Assembly: GCA_036346225.1 (NCBI GenBank)
Contig: JARFIW010001670.1
Coordinates: 5,704,001-5,768,000, forward strand
DNA length: 64,000 nucleotides
Source of the DNA: Platerodrilus igneus
Taxonomy: Eukaryota > Arthropoda > Insecta > Coleoptera > Lycidae
Direction of reading: 5' to 3'
Below, one piece after another: positions 44,130-56,244 of the stretch (positions within the stretch are counted from its first letter, which is position 1; the number at the start of each line of letters is the position of its first letter). The translations under genes were made by a program, and so were the position numbers. The notes below the pieces were generated by a model that searched no databases, was not told where the DNA came from, and was given only the letters and a program-made list of their open reading frames with translations.

Positions 44130-44690
44130 ATTTTCTTCAATTTTGCTTTCTAATATCAAGTGTAACAAAATTCCGCTTGACGCAAGTCAAAAATTGGAGA
44201 AAAAAAAGGTCAACTTACGCTTCACGAATTATCGAGGTGTACCGCCTAACCGTTAAAGTCCAGGGAGAACAAGAGTTTCTTGAAAAATTTAAGGTACTTT
44301 ACGCGAATTTACAATCTAATTACAACAAATTCGATGAAGTGCATAACGAAATCGTCATGTTGGCAGCTGATGACAAAGAATTTATCCAGCAAGATGCCGT
44401 TCGTAAAGAACCGATAATTTTTATTATGATACTAATCTAGTTTATAGCAAGCTTAATAAATCTAGTTCCGGTACAACCACTACCAATTCTAATCCTTCAA
44501 TAAACGTTGAAGCTGGGTATAAACTTCCGAAAATTACTCTTAGCACCTTCAAAGGGGACCAAACTCTGGCCTGCATTTTTCGATTTATATAAAAATCAAT
44601 ACATAGCAATTCTAAGTTGTCCGACATAGAAAAAATGCAATTCCAAACATTATTCCACCTTACATATTACAAAGGTTTTCAATTCAACTT
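44130..44690 (+). pseudogene. BEL/Pao gag (DUF1759-type) remnant
   Basis: The N-terminal helical part reads RIIEVYRLTVKVQGEQEFLEKFK; after a frameshift and gap come VEAGYKLPKITLSTFKGD and SNSKLSDIEKMQ, the conserved Pao gag motif order. Between and after these the frame breaks, and the C-terminal zinc knuckles are absent, so there is an internal deletion before the protease. Confidence 0.75.
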
Positions 44691-44699
44691 CAATTTTGA

Positions 44700-45426
44700 A
44701 AAATGTGTCAGATACGAACATTATTCCTAGTAATCATGTCATTCCTTCTACTTCTACAATTGTGCAGTCGACGACTGTGGCAAATACTATTAATTTAAAT
44801 TGTCTGAGTATGGAAGTCAATCAAACTTTATAGCGAAAAGCTGTCTTCGTCGTTTAGGTTTAACTAGACGTCAGTTTTCCACTTCTATTTTAGGGTTGAA
44901 CCAAATGTCTTCAGTTTCATCCAAAGGAATTACTAATTGCGTTATAAAGCCTCACAATCTATCAGAACCAAAGTTTTCTTTCAATGCAATTGTGGTTCAA
45001 AGTGTTTGTTCCGATATGCTCTCGTTTGATTTACAAACTAGGGAATGGGATCATGTTAAAGGGCTTAAACTTGTTGATGATAAATTTTTCTCGTGGAGTC
45101 TTATTGACTTATTTGTGGGAGCTGAAATATTCAGTCAGATTCTATTAAATGGTGGAATTTTTGGTGATGTCGGCCAGCCTACAGCTTCAGAAACAGTTTT
45201 TGGTTGGGTTTTAATAGGCAAAGTCAATAGTCAAAGTGTTAGATCACAAACCAATAGCTTTCTTTCTAATTCTAAAGTGCCCTTTGAAACAATTATCGTA
45301 AAATTTTGGGAAATCGAACAATTACCTTCCAAAACATTTCTTAATTCTGAAGAAATAAAATGTGAAAATATATTTAAAGAAACAGTTACTAGGAACTTCC
45401 TTTTAGAAATTCCGAGCCTGAATTAG
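44700..45426 (+). pseudogene. BEL/Pao aspartyl protease (DUF1758-type) region
   Basis: A 208-codon frame from 44800. The active-site loop, normally Asp-Ser-Gly-Ser-Q-SNF, reads Glu-Tyr-Gly-Ser-Gln-SNF at its start, so the catalytic Asp is gone. Downstream blocks are typical of Pao: IDLFVGAEIFSQIL, then ASETVFGWVLIGK and FWEIEQLP. Confidence 0.8.
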
Positions 45427-45860
45427 GTGACACATACAGCCAAGCTCTTTGGAGATATTCAATACTAGAATGTAGATTACTAAAAAATCCGGAATTATAT
45501 CTCGCTTATTCTGATTTCATGAAAAACTATTTGGAAAACGGTCACATGTCACTTGCCTGTCCGTACACAAATTCTTCGTTTTTCTTATTATTTACCACAT
45601 GATTGTGTAATTAAAAAGGAAAATGCTACTACAAAGTTTCGTGTGGTGTGGGATGGTTCCGTAAAAGAGCCTAATGGCTTAAGTTTAAATAACACTTTAC
45701 TTCCAAGACTTAAATTACAAAAGGACATATTTTCACTTCTACTTATTTTCGAGTAGACCCTGTGGTATTTATTGCAGATATTAAACAAATGTTTCGTCAG
45801 ATTCTTGCTACTCGTCCACACAAAAATTATCAAAAAATGTTGTGAAGATTTTCACCTGAT
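45427..45860 (+). pseudogene. BEL/Pao reverse transcriptase, N-terminal part
   Basis: ELGDTYSQALWRY to HMSLACP (45427-45550) is the Pao linker. Fingers follow: YLPHDCVIKKENATTKFRVV with WDGSVKEPNGLSLNNTL, then VFIADIKQMFRQI with the first catalytic Asp region. Two frameshifts. It ends where the (GATA)n tail of LINE D starts. Confidence 0.85.
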
Positions 45861-46318
45861 GGATAGATAGATAGATAGATATATTTGCACCCATGAAAAC
45901 ATCATAATGTAAAAATAAAATAATATTAACAAACATTAAATAAATAGCTAATAGACAACTAAAAAGTCAAAACAAGTATAAAACAAACAAGCGTGCACTT
46001 GTAAATACCAATAAAATACATGTACACCAGATAAGGCAAAACACTTGCATGTCATAGACTTCAAAAAGTGTAATCTAAAAATTCTTACAGTGAATGGTAA
46101 CAGCATTCACGCAGCAAAGCGAACAGGGAAGATTGAAAGTTTGTAGATTTTGTAATTTTTTTGATTCTCTTTGGTAATTTGTTGTAAAGCGTTGGTGCCC
46201 CATACAAAAAAGACTTTTTAATTAATGACGACTTTGAACAAATTATACGAAAATTACTTGCAATGATAGTGTTTTTTAAACAATGGCCTACAGTGCGCGT
46301 CTTTGGCAGAATGGCTGA

Positions 46319-47810
46319 TTATTCTAATTGCTGCTTTTGTAATTTAAAAATTACAGCAATATTATCAAGGGCAGAATAACCCCAAAATGTGATTCCATAA
46401 CGCATTCTAGATTCGAACAATGCATAATATATTTTCAGAGCATTCTCTTGAGACAATTCGGTGGTTATGGTTCTAAGAGCATAGCATACACAAGAGAGTT
46501 TGCTAGCTAATTTAGAAATGTGTTCTGAAAAATTTAGTTTCTGATAAAAAATTGTTCCGAAAAATTTTGTTTTGGTCACCCTATTTAGTGATAGTTCATC
46601 TAAAAGTGCATATGGAATACAGTGTGGTTTAAATGTTAAACAACAAGTTTTATTGGCGTTTACAACAAATTTATTTATCTTAAACCAGTTTTTTGCAGCT
46701 GTTAGATCAGACTGAATACAGTTTTTTATTAATGTTAGAGACATAGCTTCCCAATGAAGACTAATGTCATCCAATAATAACATGCAATTTGCAAACCTAA
46801 TTGAAGATGTGAAATCGTTTATGTATAAAAGGAACAGAATAGGGCCCAGTACAGACCTTTGTAGGATACTTAGAGTTAAATTACTATTATCGGAGAAAAT
46901 GTCTTGATTATTCACAGAACTTTTAACAGCTTGAGTTCTATCTGTTAAATATGATTTCAACCAACAGTTTGATACTCCTTGAAAACCAAAGGAATGCAAC
47001 TTTTTCAGAAGAATGGTGTGATTAACACAATCAAAAGCTTTACTACGGTCTACGAATAGAGCTACAGATAAAGAATCTTTCTTACTAAGTGAGGAGTAAA
47101 TAGGTAATAAGAAATTATATATAGCATCCGTGGTGGATTTTTTTTAAGACATCCATACTGAACTGAATGAAAAATTTCATACTTGGAAGCAAAATTTAAA
47201 ATACGAGATTTGAACAAAGTTTCTATTAATTTAGAGAAAATTGATAACAAAGAGATAGGTCTAAAATTATTAACAGTAAATGATCCACTTTTGTGAAGTG
47301 GGACTACTATAGCATGCTTTAGCAAGATGAAAAGATTCCAGATTGAAAGGAATCATTTATAAGATTTGAAAGGTATATAATCAAGTTTAATAGTAGAAAC
47401 AATAGTATTTTATCTATAATACTATCATTACCAGAACAATTTTTATTTTTGAAAGCTTTTAAGGTATTTATGATTTCCTGATGATTCGCAGGAAAGATCG
47501 TAAAGCTATCATGATTAATCTGCTTCCTTTGATGTAAATAATCAATAGAATCAGATTTGGAGCATTGTTGTTGCAATTAAGTCATTTGCTATATTAGCAA
47601 AATGTTAAGGTATTTGCAACTTGCTCATCCGAGCAATTTTCCAAAAAGGTTTCCTGCTTCTGAGAGCAGGTCCTGTTTGTTAATTCACTTACAATCTTCC
47701 ACGTTTCTTTCTGAGTATTAGTTGAATTAGCTATGCGATCAGATAGATAACGAGTTTTAGCTAACTGTACTACCTTATTAAATATCTTTTTATAACTCTG
47801 CTGGCAATGC
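46319..47810 (-). pseudogene. LINE D reverse transcriptase and C-terminus
   Basis: Minus-strand pieces: linker (YKKIFNKVVQLAKTRYLSDR; 47810-47594), fingers (IINTLKAFKNKNCSGNDSI; 47576-47319), VNNFRPISLLSIFSKLIE (47280), motif A region with AFDCVNH (47040), LSILQRSVLGPILFLLYIND (46870) in place of GVPQGS, and a palm strand near ANCMLLLDDIS (46780) where Y/FADD is expected but reads LLDD. The C-terminal domain runs to 46319 and the 3' UTR to 45862. Several frameshifts. Confidence 0.85.
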
Positions 47811-47813
47811 AAG

Positions 47814-48247
47814 ATGACTGACAATGTGAATGGTAAGAATCTTGCTCAGCAAAGATTATGCTTATATTGTAAAAAATATATATTGACTAAGTCTTTACGG
47901 TGTGCTAATTGTGGTGAAAAAGTACATCAATCATGTAGTGAAAGCAAAGGTCTAATTAAGGATGATCATGGTATGAAAATATTTACATGTTTTGATTGCC
48001 ATATGATAGAAAAGGAGGAACTAGCTTCTTGAAGTACAATCTGTCTTAAATGTACAAAAAGGGTCACTTGTAACTGAAGATTCAGATGGTGTTGATCTGG
48101 AACATGATTTCACTAAGTTCTTGCAAAGTAGTATATTTCAGTATTTAATTAATAGTACAGTTAAATCTGAAACTGCAAAGTTCACCAAAAACTATGTGAG
48201 CTTCAGGCTGAAATGGAGATATTAAGAAATAGTAACATTGATCTAAT
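47814..48247 (+). pseudogene. LINE G ORF1, N-terminal part with PHD-like zinc finger
   Basis: ATG at 47814. Residues 16-61 form a Cys/His cluster (LCLYCKKYILTKSLRCANCG, then VHQSC and FTCFDC) matching the PHD-type finger at the start of CR1-like ORF1 proteins. A stop or frameshift lies at 48032. The sequence then reads on in another frame (VTEDSDGVDLEHDFTKFLQS) to AEMEILRNSNIDLI at the Harbinger insertion. Confidence 0.8.
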
Positions 48248-48541
48248 CAGGGCTACGATTCTCCAACTTAATAGAATAACTTACTAATAGAATCTTGCTT
48301 CTTTTCGTACGAAAATTTGAATGCGGTATTCTCAAACGGTGAAAGTCATTCGTATACGAATGTTTCTGAGCGAAAAGTTACTACTGCTCTGTAGTAGTAG
48401 AATCTCGATGAACGTATAAATGTATTTCGATTTAAATTGTGTATTAGTTGTTTATATCTAATAATATTATTATTAGTAAATTTTTAATTAAAAGCAGGTA
48501 AGTGCAACACAATTTTATTATTCATCAAAATAGGTTAATAG

Positions 48542-49131
48542 TGTAACGGGCTACTGCTACCGCGTTTCTTTAATTTAAAACAAGTAATAATAATGGTCTT
48601 TATTACTCACTGTTCACAAGTCTAATTAACAGTATATGCCTTATTTATAGATGTTTTCAGTCTACTTAACAATGAAGCACTACTACACTAATGAATTGAC
48701 AAGCACTAATATCTTTTTAAACTAACTTCTTTACCATAGGTCCAGTAACAACACTTACACAACTATTTGTTTATACACTTCTATTTATTTATGTATACTA
48801 CAAGCTGCATGTACATTAGACACGGCATATCACATTTATGTAAACTTCTAAAAGCTCAAATCTACTATTACTTTAACACGTTATAATTTATATACGACAT
48901 TCTAGTATAGACTGACTCTTGCATTCATTAGCGGTCTTATATATACTCTGGATTACAAGGATGACTCGTGCTCCCGTAATTTCTAGAACAATTCTGGAAT
49001 CCTTGAGAATACGCTGTGCCCCGAGCGTTTTGTGTGTAATTGATTGCTAGAAGAATTCTCGTATCCTGAAAACTATGCAGAGTCTACAGCGCTTGTGTGT
49101 TTGATGGGTTGCCTAGTAGTAGCTCGCAACA
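48542..49131 (-). repeat. Solo LTR-C of the macrodomain-gypsy family, with ATAG target duplication
   Basis: Minus strand TGTTGCGAGC (49131) to CCCGTTACA (48542). The 4-bp direct repeat ATAG is at 48538-48541 and 49132-49135, typical of gypsy integration. No internal region, so it arose by recombination between two LTRs. Regulatory sites on the minus strand: TTCCAGAA (48992-48999), TTCTAGAA (48981-48988), TATATATAAG (48936-48945). The AP-1 site is mutated to CGAGTCA. Confidence 0.92.
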
Positions 49132-49194
49132 ATAGGTTCAAAAGTCAAAACATACAGAAGTTAGGTTAGGTTGAAACGAATTTATTGTTTTAGG

Positions 49195-50329
49195 ATGGCA
49201 AATTTGCAAGAATTTATGTTTATTAATGTCTTGAATGATTTGGAAAAAGCAGAAATCCTACAAAATGCTCCCCAACGTACTTTCCATTCTAGAGATGATC
49301 CCTTTGTTGGACAAAATATTTATGCAGCTATAAGCCAATCTTCTGTTAGTCGAGCTATCCATGAAGTTTTGGATGCACTAAACAGACCAGAAATATTTAG
49401 ACGTTATGCTTGTTTTCCAAGAAACATTCGAGAACTTCAAAACGTCCGCAATGAGTAAGTAATAGAAAATTTGATATATTAGCCTTCTTTACATTCTGTG
49501 TTGCAGATTTTATATAAAGCATAATTTTCCAGGTGTAATTGGTTGCCTAGATTATACTCTCCTGGCTATATATCCCTCAAAAGTTAACGATCAATTGTAT
49601 CTTGAACATTTATATATCAACAGAAAAGGTTACCATTCAATTAATGTACAATTAGTAAGTAGTGCACAATTAATTCATTAAAGTAATTGTATTATATTTA
49701 CAGATATGTGATGCAAATACAACAATATTAAATGTAAATGCTCGATTCCCAGGAAGCACTCACGATTCCCATATCTAAAATAATTCTAATGTATGTCCAC
49801 TGGTAGGAAACCTCCACAACAATGGGCACAGTTCCTTTTGGATTTTGGGTAGTACTTAACTTTTATATATTCTCATTGAAATTGTTAAAAAAAAATTTCA
49901 GGTGATTGTGGTTATGCATTAAGACCTTACTTGATAACACCCATAACCGAAGTGCAACCAAATATACCAGAAGCGCGTTTTAATACTGCTCAAAAAGCTA
50001 CACGATCATTAATTGAAAGATGTAATGGCATATTAAAGTTGCGCTTTAGTTGTTTACTGAAACATAGAGTCCTGCATTACACCCCTACCACAGCATCGAA
50101 AATTATAAATGCATATGTGGTTTTGCACAATATGTGTATTGCTAATGTTATTCCCGATGTTCCACCAGAAAATGGAGATGAAAATCTAGATTTTGGAATG
50201 TATCATTTAGCAAATAATGTGGATGTAGGTGTTGCAAATGCAAATGCTCTTTTGTTGGAAGTAAGAAGGGTACAGCGAAACATAGTACGTAATCATGTTA
50301 TTTTTATCTTCAATGTAAAAATTCCTTAG
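49195..50329 (+). pseudogene. Harbinger DDE transposase with three small introns
   Basis: The Met at 49195 (MANLQEFMFI) is preferred over the upstream Met at 49171 because the family homology starts there. QSSVSRAIHEVLDALNRP is the helix-turn-helix. GVIGCLDYT holds the first catalytic Asp, where relatives have I-D-G-T. LYINRKGYHSINVQL and ARFPGSTHDSHI follow, then the second Asp in ILGDCGYALRP and the Glu in SLIERCNGILKLRF. Three introns with GT...AG ends, each about 50 bp, keep the frame: 49455-49506, 49655-49703, 49849-49901. Defects: a stop at the Trp after DSHI (about 49777), and ~70 residues missing in frame between DDPF and VGQNI. It would cut and paste the element. Confidence 0.88.
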
Positions 50330-50473
50330 AGATAAGATTTTGTAACAAACTACAGCTTTAATTAAATTGTTTTTGTTCATATACTTAATAATATGTACTT
50401 CAATATAAAACTTACACCTATTAGCACTTAATCTACTATAATATTAAATATATATATATATAATATTAATAGA

Positions 50474-51388
50474 CTATATGGATGAATCGAGTTTTAGTAA
50501 CTTGGCTTTGTAATATGATTCTTTCGCTTCTACTTCTATTTTATATAAAGTTAGTGTTTCCTCATAATACCATTTTTTAAGTTTCAATTTTTCGTCCATT
50601 TGCTCACAAAATCTACTACTGCATTTAATACTTTTATCTAAACGTTCGGATGCAAATCGTCCCTTTTTTAAATTGTAATTTCTAGATGGAGTTGCATTTT
50701 CGAGTAATATTGCAATATGTTCCACCACCTGTTTATGTGCAATCTCATTCCCTAAAAAGTTTTCATTAAAAGTTAGTTTTACAACTTTCATAACAATTAC
50801 TATATTCATTATCAAATCCTACTGTTTCTACGACAATTGGAGCTGCTTCAGTGGTTGTGGAATGTTCTACAATATCTACAAATTATAGTTTGTTATTACA
50901 TGTAGCAATGAACAGTACAAAGATGTTACCAATTTCTTTACTATCGAATATTACGGGAGATTCTTGTATATTAAGATCTCCTTCAATGCATACTATTCCC
51001 ATTATAGATGCCATTTTTCCTCAAAAGGTGTTAAAAGAATATCGGTGGCTTTTCCGCCACCTGTTTTTTGTTCATGCCGACGGATTTCTGAGCTCTTCTT
51101 TTTGGTTTTTGCTCCGAGATTTTGCCAAATCTAGTGTACATTATAGCATAGTTAATATGTATATATAAGCAATAAAAAGGTAAGATACCTTTCTCTAATC
51201 TTTCTTGCCCCCATTCATTTGATTTAACTGAAACGGTACCTGCTGCCACAGATTTCTGCTAGTAGCAAATGTAAAATCTGTTGAAAATTTACTACTCGAT
51301 AACTCTGGATGCTGTTTTATAAATTCCAGTAGGTAATCTTTTTGAACAGCACTAATATTCCCTGCCCTTTTTGCAATTTCTGCCATTT
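50474..51388 (-). pseudogene. Harbinger Myb/SANT-like accessory protein
   Basis: Minus strand. Exon 1 (from MAEIAKRAGNI at about 51388) encodes a Myb/SANT-like domain (QKDYLLEFIKQHPEL, then KFSTDFTF and LWQQVPFQLNQMNGG). A short intron seems to lie at about 51185-51120, after which reading resumes as LGAKTKKKSSEIRRH and KATDILLTPFEEKMASIMGI. The C-terminal part (50815-50474) is a Lys/Glu-rich coiled coil (FCEQMDEKLKLKKWYYEETL). At least one stop interrupts the middle (about 50880). In live Harbingers this protein binds DNA and brings the transposase into the nucleus. Confidence 0.8.
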
Positions 51389-51648
51389 TAAGTAACAATA
51401 TCCAATGATCCAATTCAACAAAAAACCGTTAAGAAACGAAACCGATAAAAACTAATAACCTAAAAATGAATTCAGTATCTGTCATGCCGTATAACATTTG
51501 CAATTTGCAATGTTGCCGTATTAGTGTTTCTATCACAAACGATTTTTGTAGGACTTATTTCTACTATCGCTGGAGAGTTGAACGCGGTGCTTCTAATAGA
51601 AATGTTTTAATAGAATGTTTTCGTGCAAGTTGGAGAATCGTAGCCCAG

Positions 51649-52448
51649 GCTATTAACCAGCAATATCAAATCCACCAAGTATGCTAAATCTACAAGTTTA
51701 ATGAATCCAAATGTAGAGATAGGGAATATTGATTTAAACCTAACACCTGCAGAGAAAATTAATATGGATCAAAATAAGGCATGTGTAGATAGTTAGAATG
51801 TGAACAATGTTTATGATAAGAGTTCAATACTTTTATAAAGTGTTTACAAACAAACTCCTATTAAAAATATAAATCATACTGAAGCACAAGTAATTGCACA
51901 GAAATTTACTTCAATCGCTACTAGTGAAACTAATATTAAAATTCCTTTAGGAAAAACTGAGGGATGGAAAGTTGTAACTCCTGGAAAAAGGAAACAAAAT
52001 ATTATTGTTGGGTCTGCTCCAATGATTGACCAAAACGGATTCGAGGTCTTAACTGGGGTTCAAAAGCGGCAATGGTTACACCTAACTAGAGTTGCCCATA
52101 TATGGTGAGCCCTGTGAACCTAAAGACATTATTGAGTACCTCCGTGAAGATGCAGCGGATGTAGTATGTTATCGCATTAGCAGTACAAAAACATTTAGTA
52201 CTTTCAAAATAGGTATTCCTACAAATGTTAAAAGTAAATTTATGGATTCTACGTATTGGCCGGTTAATGTACAAATTAGAGAATTTATTTTTAAGTCACC
52301 TAAAGGAAAGTTGTACAAAACTGTTAACACAACTGCTTTTTTAGAGGAAAGAAATACCCGATCACCCTACAAAGTAAATTTTATTCATGAGCAAAAGAGT
52401 ACGTTTCAATTGTTCCATAATGATAACAGTGGAGATTATGCAGTTTAG
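51649..52448 (+). pseudogene. LINE G ORF1, C-terminal part
   Basis: Resumes the frame broken by Harbinger (LLTSNIKSTKYAKS) to a stop at 51795. It then reads TEGWKVVTPGKRKQ and KRQWLHLTRV, and after a frameshift IIEYLREDAADVVCYRI, FKIGIPTNVKSKFMD and WPVNVQIREFIF, ending at 52448. That is the RRM-like end of CR1/jockey ORF1 proteins. It presumably binds LINE RNA in live copies. Confidence 0.75.
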
Positions 52449-52478
52449 GTTTGCCATGCTACTGTAACAAATATATCT

Positions 52479-53130
52479 TTGTGTTACTTCCAAAATGTTC
52501 ATGGTATCCGTATCAAACTTCTTCCTTTCTATGCGTCTGTTCATGATTGTGAATATGACGTTATAGCATTAGTTGAGATTTGGCTTACAGATGATATTAG
52601 GGATTTGGAAGTATTTCCTGAGATATATACTGTATACAGATTTGATCGTAGCTATAAAGTGACTGATCTTTCACAAGGTGGAGGATCGTTGCTTGCCATT
52701 AGGAGTTGCCATGCAGTGCTGAGACTTGATCTTTCCAGTGTTAGCAGTTGTTTTGGTGGAATTGGTATCGTTGGTTGTAAATGTAGCTTTCAGTTCGAAC
52801 AATTGTATATTTTTGTGGTTTACATTCCACCTTCAATATCTATTTGTTTAATTGAGACTTTACTTGAGTATTTAGAGTGTTTCGCTATTTTCAATTTTCA
52901 TAATGGGCGATTTCAATGCACCTTTCTATAATAATGCTAACCTTAATGATTCTAAAACCTGTTTGTTGAAAAACTTTGAGCAGTTCACTGATGTGGTGCA
53001 ATATAATACAGTATTAAACAGCAAATGAAGATTGCTTGATTTAGTTTTTTCAAATATTTCTTGTGACATTTCTGAGGATATCCTGCCACTGGTTAGGTTA
53101 GACGCTCATCGCCCTGCACTTAAAATATGT
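52479..53130 (+). pseudogene. LINE G AP-type endonuclease
   Basis: CYFQNVHGIRIKLLPFYASV, then DVIALVEIWLTDDI holding the catalytic Glu (VEIWL), GGGSLLAIRS, IFVVYIPPS and, after a frameshift, MGDFNAPF at about 52902-52925. The last part (LLDLVFSN at about 53030, and RLDAHRPAL) carries the Asp-His pair. Two frameshifts and a stop (53026). It nicks target DNA in live relatives. Confidence 0.8.
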
Positions 53131-53134
53131 TTAG

Positions 53135-55258
53135 GTGTTAAAATACCATATAATGATTTTTCCCCCATCTGCTACTAAATCTTATAATTTTAAGATGGCT
53201 GATTTTCGTAATCTTTACAATGCTTTGTCCAAGGCTAATTGGTCTTTTCTGGAAAATTTTGAGAATTCGGATGATGCTTGTGAAGCTTTCTATGACAAAT
53301 TTTTTGCAATACTAGATGAATTTGTCCCTTTATACAAAACAAGAAGTGCCACTATCCATCTTGGTTTACATCTGAAATTATTCATTTACTTAAAGTAAAG
53401 AACAAGTCATTTAGTAAATATAAGTACTTGAGGTTGGATCATCACTCCTCTGAATTTAGGAGGCTGCGAGCTTTATCTAAAGCTTTAATACTTAAGTCTT
53501 ATAATGATTATGAACATCAAATGGAGAACAAACTTAGGAATAATCCAAAAGCTTTCGGGTTCTTTGTTCGCTCTAAACAAAACAGAACTCGTATACCTGC
53601 CAAAATCTTCTACGATAATCAGTTTTATGAAACCTCTAACTCAATTGTTGATGCTTTCAGAAACTACTTTAGTGCCGTTTATGTGCCACGAACAGTTCCT
53701 TTTACAAGGAATAGTTCAAACACATCTTCCTCTCACTTGCATATTAGGAAAGTTACTTTTACTGAGGTAGAATTGTGTATGAGGAAATTAAAAAATAAAC
53801 ATACATCTGGTATCGATCGTATTCTTTCTTTTTTAATTAAAGACTGTGCTAGTTGTTCGCATATTCAATGTTTATAATCTACACTTTATCACTCAAAACT
53901 TTTAATTTTCCTAGAATGTGGAAAACATCTTTAATCTGTCCAGTTTTAAAGAGGGTGATCCTATTAACATTATAAACTACCGTCCAATATCCATTGTCAA
54001 ACTTTGCTAAAGTTTTTGAGATGGCTATCTTCAATCACATGTACTCTGCTGTTGAACACACCATTTCTCCATACCAAAATGGATTTTTTTCCAAGCGATC
54101 GACAACTAACCTTGTTCATTTGGCACAAGTCATCTCAGAGATATTGGATGATAATGGACAAGTGGATGTTGTTTATACAGATGTAGCTAAAGCTTTCGAT
54201 CATACTAACCATGATATTTTGTTACACTACTGGGTGCAATTGGTCTCAGTTCACCCTTACTTATGTTCTTTGCCTCTTATTTAATAGACCGCATTCAATT
54301 TGTTTCGTATAATGGTTTTAAGTCTGCACCTTTTAGTCCTACCTCAGGTGTACCACAAGGCTCCAATTGGGTCCTCTCTTATTTCTTATTTTCTTTAATG
54401 ACATCATTGAGAGTATTACCTGTGGCAATCTGTTGTATGCTGATGATCTAAAATCGTTTTTTTCCAATAAAGGAGTTACTTGACTGTCAACATTTACAAC
54501 TTCAGATTGATTATTTGGTTGTGTGGTGCCAGCGAAATTTGCTCAACCTTAATTCTAATAAGTGCCACGTCATTACTTATACAAGAAAACAGAAACCAGC
54601 ACTATACACATATCATGTGGGGACACATATCTTATTAAGGCACAATATGACCAGAGAACTTGGCGTTCTTTTTGATTCTTCACTTTCCTTTACTCCTCAC
54701 ATCAACAGCGTTGCAACTAAATCATTCAAAACCCTCGGGTTCATAATAAGAAATTGCAGAACATTTACAAATATTGACGCTTTGAAATCAATTTACCGGG
54801 CACTGGTCAGGTCAAAACTTGAGTATTGCAGTATAGTATGGTTTCCTTTATATAAGTATCACAAACTCTTAATTGAGTCGGTTCAGAGAATATTTTTTAA
54901 GTTCTTATATCTGAGAATTGAGGGTGTTTACCCAGAGCAGGGTTGTAGTCAGAAAATGCTATTAGACATGTTTCAATTGTCTGATCTAAAATCTCGCAGG
55001 ACTGCTGCTGGCCTGACTTTCTTATACCAATTACTCCATAATTATATAGACTCTGCCGAGTTACTTGCATGTATTAAATTTTTGGTTCTACGTTCTGAGT
55101 CAAGGCATACAAGTTTGTTCTTTTTGCCTACTGCCAGAATTAATTTGCTGCTGAAATCGCCCTTATATGTGATATGCTCAAGTTACAACTGTGTAAGTGG
55201 CCAATGTGATATAAATTTCATTGAAGAGTATTCTGAATATTGTAAAGAGCTCAAATAA
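53135..55258 (+). pseudogene. LINE G linker and reverse transcriptase
   Basis: The linker (53135-53760) includes NPKAFGFFVRSKQNRTRIP. RT follows: KLKNKHTSGIDRILSFLIKD (53790), NYRPISIV in a shifted frame (53975), QNGFFSKRSTTNLVHLAQV, VVYTDVAKAFDHTNHDILL with motif A Asp (54170-54225), SGVPQGSNW (54345), and LLYADDLKSFF (54435) across a frameshift. The C-terminal domain is one open frame of 247 codons (54515-55258). The stop at 55258 is followed by the 3' UTR and (AAAT)n. About five frameshifts in all. Confidence 0.88.
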
Positions 55259-55380
55259 TGCTAATTAATTTTTTTGAATAATTTTCTTTTTTTAAGTTGT
55301 TTATAATGTCTAGTGTTTTATTCTTTCCTATAATTGGGATATATACCTGTTGGAAATGTAATGTATAAATAAATAAATAA

Positions 55381-56240
55381 TCTCTTATAATATAATTTAA
55401 TAAAAGTTGAATTTGAAAAGTGTTTATGGATAGCGTGTAGTGATCTTTTATTTTTAGCAGAAATTTTGATACTCTTTGTTAGCCAACTTTTGTGTTTTGG
55501 TTTGTATTTTACTCTTGGAAAAGCAATTTCATGAGCAGATGCAACAGCATTTACAAAGGAAAGAAATTTATTATTAAGATAACTCGAGGTTAAGGAAACA
55601 TCATTTACTGAGCAAATATTTACAAACGTTTGTACATTTTTTTGAATTATAGATTCTTCTACATCCAAGATGTGGTTTGTGTAGCACATTTAAACCGGTA
55701 TTAAAGAGTACAAACTCGTGATCAAATAAATGATTACTAATTACTTCAGTGTTAATCAGCAAATGGGGATTTATATGTGTTACTATATTATCTATACAAG
55801 AACTAGTATTATTTGTAGTGTATCACTAGTTAGTTACCTGTATAGCTAAATTAAATGAATTAAAAAGCAGATTTAGGCCAAGCACATTTTTATGACACAT
55901 TGTTAAAATTAATATTACAATCACCTGCAATAATAATGTTGCAATAATATGCAAGTGCATGTAAAAGTGAATCTAAAGAGTTAAGGAATATATCAATATT
56001 GCCATTTGGCGAACGATAAATACAAAAAATATGCAGTTTATGATTTTAGTTATATATATATGGGAAAATTCAAAATTTAATTGCTCTTGCAAATAATCGA
56101 ATCTATAAATGCAGTGAAATTCTGCATTGGCAACACAATAAATAGCTGTGTCGCCATGACCTAGTCGTTGCCTGTAGGATACACTAGTCCGATTACAATT
56201 TTCTATTTGATTTTTAATTTTTATACTGACAAAGTTTTAA
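55381..56240 (-). pseudogene. LINE D endonuclease end and linker
   Basis: Minus strand: IYRSPNGNIDIFLNSLDSLL and CNIIIAGDCNIN (endonuclease, about 56020-55900), then SYLNNKFLSFVNAVASAHEI and WLTKSIKISAKNKRSLHAIH, ending in KLYYKR at 55381. Decayed by stops at about 55900-55690. Confidence 0.75.
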
Positions 56241-56244
56241 ACTT

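Larger units (their letters stand above)
44111..45860 (+). mobile_element. BEL/Pao LTR retrotransposon fragment
   Basis: Plus strand gag (44140-44700), protease (44760-45420) and the start of RT (45540-45850). It is then cut by the 3' tail of LINE D at 45862. No LTRs identified. Confidence 0.85.
48251..51645. mobile_element. PIF/Harbinger DNA transposon with CAG target duplication
   Basis: Terminal inverted repeats GGCTACGATTCTCCAACTT (48251-48269 and its complement at 51627-51645) are identical over 19 bp. The 3-bp target duplication CAG is at 48248-48250 and 51646-51648. Two convergent genes lie inside, a DDE transposase (+) and a Myb/SANT-like protein (-), the standard pair for this superfamily. 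A solo LTR (48542-49131) sits between the left end and the transposase. Removing the element plus one CAG restores the LINE G ORF1 frame exactly. Confidence 0.95.
47811..55380 (+). mobile_element. LINE G, near full length, inserted in LINE D, interrupted by Harbinger
   Basis: Plus strand: ORF1 from 47814, split by the Harbinger element (48251-51645) and continuing to 52448, then endonuclease (52479-53130), linker and RT (53135-55258), and the (AAAT)n tail ending at about 55380. No target duplication was found around it in LINE D. Confidence 0.85.

Noticed and set aside
47814..48032. Host PHD-finger gene
   Set aside because: It continues, past a frameshift and the Harbinger insertion, into a LINE ORF1 followed by endonuclease and RT.
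49157..49172. Telomere-type TTAGG repeats
   Set aside because: Only about two units (GTTAGGTTAGGTTG) just before the transposase start; too short for a telomeric tract.
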